Assembly: GCA_045580645.1 (NCBI GenBank)
Contig: JAZNOG010000017.1
Location: 1 to 35,371, forward strand
Length of the DNA stretch: 35,371 nucleotides
Reading direction: 5' to 3'
DNA from: HGM10836 sp045580645
GTDB taxonomy: Bacteria; Bacillota_I; Bacilli_A; RF39; UBA660
Positions 30,857 to 35,371 of this stretch are shown here, piece after piece. The stretch's first letter is position 1. The number at the start of each line of letters is the position of its first letter. The translations under genes and the position numbers were made by a program. The notes beneath the pieces were generated by a model. That model was not told where the DNA came from. It was given only the letters and a program-made list of their open reading frames with translations, and did no database searches.

Positions 30857-32221
30857 ATGGATATAAAAGAATTATTTGAAAAAGATTATATAGGAAAAGA
30901 AGTAACTATCTGTGGTTGGATAAGAAACCATCGAAAACAAAAAGACTTTGCATTTATCAGTCTAAGTGATGGAACAACAATTAACAACTTACAAGTAATT
31001 TATGATAGTAATATAGAAAACTATGAAACAATAAATAAAGCCCTAGTTGGCTCATCCCTTGAAGTAACTGGAGAAATAGTTAAATCTGAAGGAAACCAAG
31101 ACTTTGAATTAAAAGCAAAAAATATCAAAGTTCTAGGAGATTGTCCAGAAGACTATCCAATTCAAGCAAAAAGACATACTAGAGAATTCTTAAGAGAACA
31201 AGCTTATTTAAGACCTAGAACCAACCTATTTAATGCAGTTTTTAGAGTCCGAAGCGTTGCCGCTATGGCTATTCACACATATTTTCAAGAAAGAGGATAT
31301 GTTTATGCACATACTCCAATTATAACTGCAAGTGATTGTGAAGGAGCAGGGGAAATGTTCCAAGTAACAACCTTAGACTTGAATAAAGTTGCAGAAACCA
31401 AAAAGGTTGATTATAGCAAAGACTTCTTTGGTAAACAAGCTGCTCTTACAGTATCAGGACAACTACAAGCAGAAACATTTGCCTTGGCATTTAAGAAAAC
31501 CTATACTTTTGGACCCACCTTTAGAGCAGAAAACTCTAATACAAAAACACATGCCAGTGAATTCTGGATGATTGAACCAGAAATAGCATTCTGTGATCTA
31601 GAAGGTGACATGGATGTAATGGAAGAAATGTTAAAATATGTAGTAGATTATGTATTAAAACATGCAAAAGATGAAATGAAATTCCTAGATAAATTTGTTG
31701 AACAAGGCTTAATAGACAAATTAAACAAATTATTAAATAGTCCATTTACTAGAATAGATCATAAAGATGTTATAACTATTCTAAAAGAATCAGGAAAAAA
31801 ATGGGAATTTAAACCTGAATATGGAGAAGATATAGCAAAAGAACACGAAAAATACATCACAGAATACTTTAATGGACCAGTATTTATTAAAAACTGGCCA
31901 AAAGATATAAAAGCCTTCTACATGAAATTAAATGATGACAACGAAACAGTTGCAGCAGTAGACCTAGAAGTTCCAGGAGCAGGAGAACTAATGGGAGGTT
32001 CACAAAGAGAAGAATCATATGAAAAACTAATTAAACGTATGAAAGAAATGAATGTCCCAGAAGAAGGTATGGAGTGGTATTTAAACCTAAGAAGATATGG
32101 TGGATGCGTTCACTCAGGATTTGGTATGGGCTTTGAAAGACTACTAATTTATCTAACTGGAGTAGAAAACATAAGAGATGTAATTCCGTTCCCAAGAACA
32201 CCAGGTAACTGTGATTATTAA
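30857..32221 (+). CDS. asnS: Asparaginyl-tRNA synthetase
   Basis: 454 residues, class IIb synthetase that charges tRNA-Asn. The N-terminal OB domain (VTICGWIRNHRKQKDFAFI) binds the anticodon. Class II motif 1 lies near SVAAMAIHTYFQERGYVYAH, motif 2 is FGPTFRAENSNTKTHASEFW, and motif 3 is GFGMGFERLLIYLTG near the C-terminus. GDMDVMEEM and the Asn-type end FPRTPGNCDY separate it from AspRS. SD AAAGGAGGA. The AAC specifier in the T-box upstream matches its substrate. Confidence 0.97.
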   Translation: MDIKELFEKDYIGKEVTICGWIRNHRKQKDFAFISLSDGTTINNLQVIYDSNIENYETINKALVGSSLEVTGEIVKSEGNQDFELKAKNIKVLGDCPEDYPIQAKRHTREFLREQAYLRPRTNLFNAVFRVRSVAAMAIHTYFQERGYVYAHTPIITASDCEGAGEMFQVTTLDLNKVAETKKVDYSKDFFGKQAALTVSGQLQAETFALAFKKTYTFGPTFRAENSNTKTHASEFWMIEPEIAFCDLEGDMDVMEEMLKYVVDYVLKHAKDEMKFLDKFVEQGLIDKLNKLLNSPFTRIDHKDVITILKESGKKWEFKPEYGEDIAKEHEKYITEYFNGPVFIKNWPKDIKAFYMKLNDDNETVAAVDLEVPGAGELMGGSQREESYEKLIKRMKEMNVPEEGMEWYLNLRRYGGCVHSGFGMGFERLLIYLTGVENIRDVIPFPRTPGNCDY

Positions 32222-32242
32222 AAACATTTTATAAAAATACAA

Positions 32243-32286
32243 AAAAAGTCAATTTTGTTAAAAGTATTTTACAAAATTGGCTTTTT
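32243..32286 (+). terminator. Terminator after asnS
   Basis: AAAAAGTCAATTTTGT (32243-32258) pairs with ACAAAATTGGCTTTTT (32271-32286), one G-T pair, 12-nt loop, T-rich end. Confidence 0.88.
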
Positions 32287-32344
32287 ATTCTAGCATTATG
32301 TTAAAAGAAATTATAAGGAATAATAAATCATAAATTTTAAATAA

Positions 32345-32373
32345 TTGACATTTTCTAGGAAAAATGATACAAT
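32345..32373 (+). promoter_or_regulatory. Consensus promoter of the AbiE-like toxin-antitoxin pair
   Basis: TTGACA (32345-32350), a 17-bp spacer and TACAAT (32368-32373), 26 bases before the antitoxin ATG. The inverted repeat at 32351-32385 overlaps it. Confidence 0.85.
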
Positions 32374-32385
32374 ATTCCTAGAAAA
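32351..32385. promoter_or_regulatory. Probable AbiEi operator: perfect 11-bp inverted repeat
   Basis: TTTTCTAGGAA (32351-32361) and TTCCTAGAAAA (32375-32385) are exact reverse complements with a 13-bp gap. One arm fills the spacer just after the -35 and the other lies just after the -10, so a bound protein would block polymerase. AbiEi antitoxins are known to repress their own promoter through inverted repeats; binding here is inferred. Confidence 0.75.
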
Positions 32386-32399
32386 AGGAAATGATATAT

Positions 32400-32993
32400 A
32401 TGAACAATTATGAAAAAATTTTAAATTATGCAAAAGAAAACAATGGATATATTACTGCTAAAGAAACTGAAAGTATGTATGTTAGTAGTGCTTTTTTAAG
32501 CAATTTAGTAAGTAATAAAAAATTAGAAAGAGTTGGAACTGGTATTTACAAATTACCAGAGTACTCGATTGATAATTTTTATATTTTATCTAAAATTAGT
32601 AAAAATATGTGCTATTCCCATGCTACGGCACTTTATTTGCATAATATGTCTGATAGAATACCTCTAATTTATGATATTACTGTTCCATACAATTACAGTG
32701 GTAATTTATTAAATAATAAAAATATTTCTTTAAGATATGTAAAAGATGATATCTTCGAACTTGGTATGATTGAGATTAAAACTATCAACGACTTAACCAT
32801 TAAGTGTTATGACATAGAAAGAACAATTTGTGATATTATTAAAGATAAAAATCGTATGGATAAAGAAATTTATTCAAAAGCATTAAAGACATATACTACA
32901 AGTAAAGACAAAGATATTTTGAAATTAGTTAAGTATGCTAAAAAATTAGATATCGAAGAAGAAGTTGTTGAAATAATGGAGGTATTATTATAG
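32400..32993 (+). CDS. AbiEi-type antitoxin and transcriptional repressor
   Basis: 197 residues, first gene of a type IV toxin-antitoxin pair. Residues 1-60 form a winged helix (YITAKETESMYVSSAFLSNL, KKLERVGTGIYKLP), typical of AbiEi antitoxins. The C-terminal part (CYSHATALYLHNMSDRIP, IKCYDIERTICDIIKD) is the family's antitoxin domain. It should counter the toxin without binding it directly and repress the promoter through the inverted repeat upstream. An ATG at 32391 touches the AAGGAA SD, so 32400 is preferred. Codons are more T-rich than in neighbouring genes, in line with acquisition by transfer. Confidence 0.88.
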   Translation: MNNYEKILNYAKENNGYITAKETESMYVSSAFLSNLVSNKKLERVGTGIYKLPEYSIDNFYILSKISKNMCYSHATALYLHNMSDRIPLIYDITVPYNYSGNLLNNKNISLRYVKDDIFELGMIEIKTINDLTIKCYDIERTICDIIKDKNRMDKEIYSKALKTYTTSKDKDILKLVKYAKKLDIEEEVVEIMEVLL

Positions 32994-33845
32994 ATGAATT
33001 CAGATAGATTAAATGACATTATAAGAAAAAAATCTAAAGGTAATAATAACTTAGCGCATCATTTTCATCAAATGTTTTTCTTTGAACATATACTAATGAG
33101 AATTGAAAAAAGCAAGTATAAAAATAACTTTATTCTAAAAGGTGGAGTTTTACTTTCATCTATTATAGGAGAAGATTTAAGAACTACAAAAGATATTGAT
33201 GCAACATTAAAAAGTTTACCATTAAATATAAATTATATTAGGAATATCTTTGAAGAAATATTATCTATAAATATAAATGATAATGTTAATTTTGAAATTG
33301 TTAATGTTAAAGATATTAGGTCGGAAGATGAATATGGCGGATTTAAAATAAATGTCAAAGGAATATTTGATAAAATTAAAACTAATTTCTTTATAGAAAT
33401 AACCACAGGAGATGTAATTACACCAAGAGAAATTGAATATAAGCATAGTTCTATTTTTGAAGATAAAAAAATAAATATAATGGCTTACACGATTGAAACT
33501 ATAATAGCAGAAAAATTTGAAAGTATTATGAGTAAAAACATAACTACTACTAGAGCTAAAGACTTTTATGATTTATATATGTTAATAAATAAACATAAAA
33601 AAGATATTGATAATAGAAACTTAGTTAAAGCAATAGAAAATACTTTTAACCAAAGAAATACTAGATTTGATATTAATACTTTTAAAGAAATAGTGGAAAT
33701 TTTAGAAGAAAATAATAATATAAAAAGAGTTTTTTCTGATTATCAAGCCAAGTTAGAATATACAAAACAGGTAAAATTTAATGATACAATTGAAGCAATA
33801 AAAACAATTATAAATATTTTAGATAGAGAACTTATTATGAAATAA
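32994..33845 (+). CDS. AbiEii-type nucleotidyltransferase toxin
   Basis: 283 residues of the AbiEii/AbiGii nucleotidyltransferase family, whose members halt growth, some by modifying tRNA ends, and can give phage abortive infection. Motifs are FILKGGVLL (46-54), TKDIDATL with D67 and D69 as metal ligands, FFIEITTGD ending at D140, and TRAKDFYDLYML (186-197). Thus all expected catalytic elements are present and the toxin looks active. It starts immediately after the antitoxin stop, with GGAGG inside the antitoxin end. Confidence 0.9.
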   Translation: MNSDRLNDIIRKKSKGNNNLAHHFHQMFFFEHILMRIEKSKYKNNFILKGGVLLSSIIGEDLRTTKDIDATLKSLPLNINYIRNIFEEILSININDNVNFEIVNVKDIRSEDEYGGFKINVKGIFDKIKTNFFIEITTGDVITPREIEYKHSSIFEDKKINIMAYTIETIIAEKFESIMSKNITTTRAKDFYDLYMLINKHKKDIDNRNLVKAIENTFNQRNTRFDINTFKEIVEILEENNNIKRVFSDYQAKLEYTKQVKFNDTIEAIKTIINILDRELIMK

Positions 33846-33933
33846 AAATTAAAAAAATAGCAATAGAGTGGGTAAATAATTTCTATTTTATTATTTATTA
33901 CTATCTGGTTAATATGTATTAAATTTATAATTT

Positions 33934-33968
33934 AAAAAATGATTTCTATTTAGAAACCATTTTTTTTC
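33934..33968. terminator. Bidirectional terminator between toxin gene and minus-strand gene
   Basis: ATGATTTCT (33939-33947), an ATTT loop and AGAAACCAT (33952-33960, one mismatch), with an A-run on the left and T8 on the right, so it can serve both strands. The stop codon of the minus-strand gene (33946-33948) is inside it. Confidence 0.8.
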
Positions 33969-34626
33969 TTTGTCTAGCACTATTTGAAGTATTTATAATA
34001 TCACTTAAAAGCTTGTAAGATTCTTCGGTATTTAAATTATTGGAAACTAAAAATTTAAAATATAATCTTTGAAATATCTTAAAATATTGATTGCTTTTCC
34101 CCTTATTATCAGCAAGAATTAAAGTATTATGAGTTCTTACAAAATCCTCACATTCACTTCTTCCAGCAATAGAATAATCTTTTCCATCATCTAAATTTTT
34201 AAAATAATAAACTGCATCAAGTTCAAAAGGACAAACATCAAACTTATCAGTCCAAACTAAAGAACCAGTTTCAAAAGCAGCTTGTTTAGTATAAAAGAAA
34301 TAAATACCATTACTTAAATCCTCAGAGTTCTTTTTATCCTTTATCATTGTAGAAAAAACAATTTTTCTACCAGTTTTTACATCAAATAAACTTATATAAT
34401 CAAGAAGTTCACTATCTGCAGAAATGATATATTTATCTTTAACTAAAGATAAAAAGTCTAAAGAATCATTTCCTTTTTTTGATAACATTCTATCCATAAG
34501 ATCCATGAGATATTTTTCATCACGAAGTTTTCTGTTAAATTGTGAACCCATCTTCCTAGCTTTTTCTTCATCATTACACTTTTCTTTAATAAGATTTATT
34601 TTCTTAAGTCTTTCATTCTCAAACAT
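33946..34626 (-). CDS. Hypothetical protein (226 aa)
   Basis: I do not recognise this 226-residue soluble protein. The N-terminal 50 residues are highly charged and helical (LKKINLIKEKCNDEEKARK). The centre is mixed alpha/beta with aromatic residues (NGIYFFYTKQAAFETGSLVW, FELDAVYYFKNL, YSIAGRSECEDF). The C-terminus is helical and basic (NSARQRKKMVSK). No catalytic motif stands out. AGGAGG precedes the ATG, and a clear promoter lies upstream. It is a single-gene unit between terminators. Confidence 0.75.
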   Translation of the reverse strand: MFENERLKKINLIKEKCNDEEKARKMGSQFNRKLRDEKYLMDLMDRMLSKKGNDSLDFLSLVKDKYIISADSELLDYISLFDVKTGRKIVFSTMIKDKKNSEDLSNGIYFFYTKQAAFETGSLVWTDKFDVCPFELDAVYYFKNLDDGKDYSIAGRSECEDFVRTHNTLILADNKGKSNQYFKIFQRLYFKFLVSNNLNTEESYKLLSDIINTSNSARQRKKMVSK

Positions 34627-34649
34627 AAATAACCTCCTAAGTTAACTAT

Positions 34650-34678
34650 ATTATATTTACTAAACAATTAAAAATCAA
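34650..34678 (-). promoter_or_regulatory. Promoter of the 226-aa hypothetical gene
   Basis: On the minus strand TTGATT (34678-34673), a 17-bp spacer and TATAAT (34655-34650), 23 bases before the ATG at 34626. Confidence 0.75.
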
Positions 34679-34683
34679 CAAAA

Positions 34684-34706
34684 AAGACTCATTTAATATG
34701 AATCTT
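34684..34706 (-). terminator. Terminator of the gatD-like gene
   Basis: On the minus strand AAGATTCAT (34706-34698) pairs with ATGAGTCTT (34692-34684), one G-T pair, 5-nt loop, then TTTT. It contains the stop codon of the gatD-like gene. Confidence 0.75.
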
Positions 34707-35369
34707 ATTTTTTTTAAATTCAATATATTCATTATATGCTTTATCATCTAAAACGAAATTAAACTTTTTAAACTTAAACTTAGAATCCTTACTCTTAATT
34801 AAATTCTTAATTAAAAACACAGCAAACTCACTATTACGAGATAGAAGTGGTCCAATCATATAAGAACCATAAAAATTATTATAGATAACGCCTTCATTAC
34901 TAAACAAATTATTAACCTTGCAAAAAGTTATTTCATCTTCATGATTCATAAAACCATAAATTTCTTTTTTTGAAAAACTACATTTAGTAACAACTTCTTT
35001 AACAATTCTTTTTGTAGGTTTAACCTCAAAATCAAATATACCAAGACCTTCTTTATCATAAAGAGTTTTACCAAAAAGACCTAAAGCATTACCAGTTACA
35101 AGAAAAAATTTACCTTTTTCTATACCTTCTTTTATCTTATCTTTATAATTCATCAAATGTTCTAAACATAAATCTCTATTTTGTTCAGTGGAAGAGCCTA
35201 TATATACTAAATCCAAATCATCAAAATTAATATCATCTGATATGGACAATTTCTTAACAGAAACATCTACTCCTTGTTTCTTTAAATGATATTCTAAAAC
35301 TTTAATATTACCAACATCCCCATATAAATTCATTAAATCATAATATAAATATCCAATTACTAATTTCAT
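34689..35369 (-). CDS. GatD-like glutamine amidotransferase lacking catalytic Cys and His
   Basis: 226 residues of the CobB/CobQ-like amidotransferase family, closest in feel to GatD, the glutaminase partner of MurT that amidates lipid II. The N-terminus LVIGYLYYDLMNLYGDVGNI is typical. The nucleophile elbow, normally CGGxQxLG, reads TGNALGLFG (92-100), so Cys is replaced by Gly. The His motif, normally G-T/S-Y-x-H-G-P, reads GSYMIGPLL (168-176), so His is replaced by Ile. No frameshift is seen, and the rest is well kept. A MurT-like gene would be expected upstream, beyond the window. The start ATG is two bases from the edge, so its SD is not visible. Confidence 0.8.
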   Translation of the reverse strand: MKLVIGYLYYDLMNLYGDVGNIKVLEYHLKKQGVDVSVKKLSISDDINFDDLDLVYIGSSTEQNRDLCLEHLMNYKDKIKEGIEKGKFFLVTGNALGLFGKTLYDKEGLGIFDFEVKPTKRIVKEVVTKCSFSKKEIYGFMNHEDEITFCKVNNLFSNEGVIYNNFYGSYMIGPLLSRNSEFAVFLIKNLIKSKDSKFKFKKFNFVLDDKAYNEYIEFKKNKIHIK

Positions 35370-35371
35370 TT

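Noticed and set aside
34689..35369. Frameshift or pseudogene as the reason for missing catalytic residues in the GatD-like protein
   Set aside because: The frame is open over full family length, both motifs are otherwise well conserved, and the changes are clean substitutions.
1..35371. Mycoplasma-type code with TGA as tryptophan
   Set aside because: Trp codons in conserved proteins are TGG, and rplP, map and the first sigma gene end correctly at TGA.

Overview
The window looks like chromosome from an AT-rich, low-GC Gram-positive bacterium. Coding strands are very A-rich, Shine-Dalgarno (SD) sites are strong (GGAGG-type), and terminators are short hairpins with T-runs. Tryptophan is TGG and TGA is used as a stop (for example the first sigma factor gene, rplP and map), so the code is standard and not the Mycoplasma code. 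Ribosomal gene order, zinc-type S14, a T-box, CotJ spore-coat genes and a GatD-like protein all point to Firmicutes/Bacilli. The missing L30 gene and extreme AT bias suggest a Mollicutes-adjacent uncultured clade (RF39- or Erysipelotrichales-like). That placement is inference.

Left accessory part (1-14000). It opens with the cut end of an IS3-type element. Next come a membrane protein, a stand-alone Clp-type AAA+ ATPase coupled to a small membrane protein, and a minus-strand cotJ pair in which CotJA and CotJB appear fused in front of CotJC (manganese catalase-like). tRNA-His follows, then a YbjQ/acyltransferase pair, a CDF metal transporter with a Cys- and His-rich tail, and a short-chain dehydrogenase (SDR). 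A transglutaminase-like protein, a second SDR overlapping a methionine gamma-lyase-family gene, and folD come next. After these are minus-strand small proteins, tRNA-Ser(GCT), a small-multidrug-export-family membrane protein, and a membrane-anchored NlpC/P60 hydrolase.

Central conserved part (14000-30200). Two different, overlapping sigma-70 genes form an operon directly before the S10-spc-alpha ribosomal superoperon. The first lacks the promoter-melting tryptophans. The superoperon starts with its own promoter and a structured leader. It then runs rpsJ-rplC-rplD-rplW-rplB-rpsS-rplV-rpsC-rplP-rpmC-rpsQ-rplN-rplX-rplE-rpsN-rpsH-rplF-rplR-rpsE-rplO-secY-adk-map-infA-rpmJ-rpsM-rpsK-rpoA-rplQ. 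Only rpmD (L30) is absent from the usual order.

Right part (30170-35371). A T-box leader with an AAC (Asn) specifier precedes an unknown gene and asnS. No separate terminator was seen after rplQ, so the T-box attenuator may also end ribosomal transcripts. A type IV AbiE-like toxin-antitoxin pair follows, with a perfect 11-bp inverted repeat over its promoter. Then come an unknown minus-strand gene and, at the right edge, a GatD-like amidotransferase that lacks both the expected catalytic Cys and His.

Strongest candidates for something new: the tandem divergent sigma pair ahead of the ribosomal genes, the GatD homologue without catalytic residues, the T-box-controlled unknown gene, and the solo Clp-type AAA+/membrane protein pair. 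No CRISPR array, prophage or rRNA was seen.
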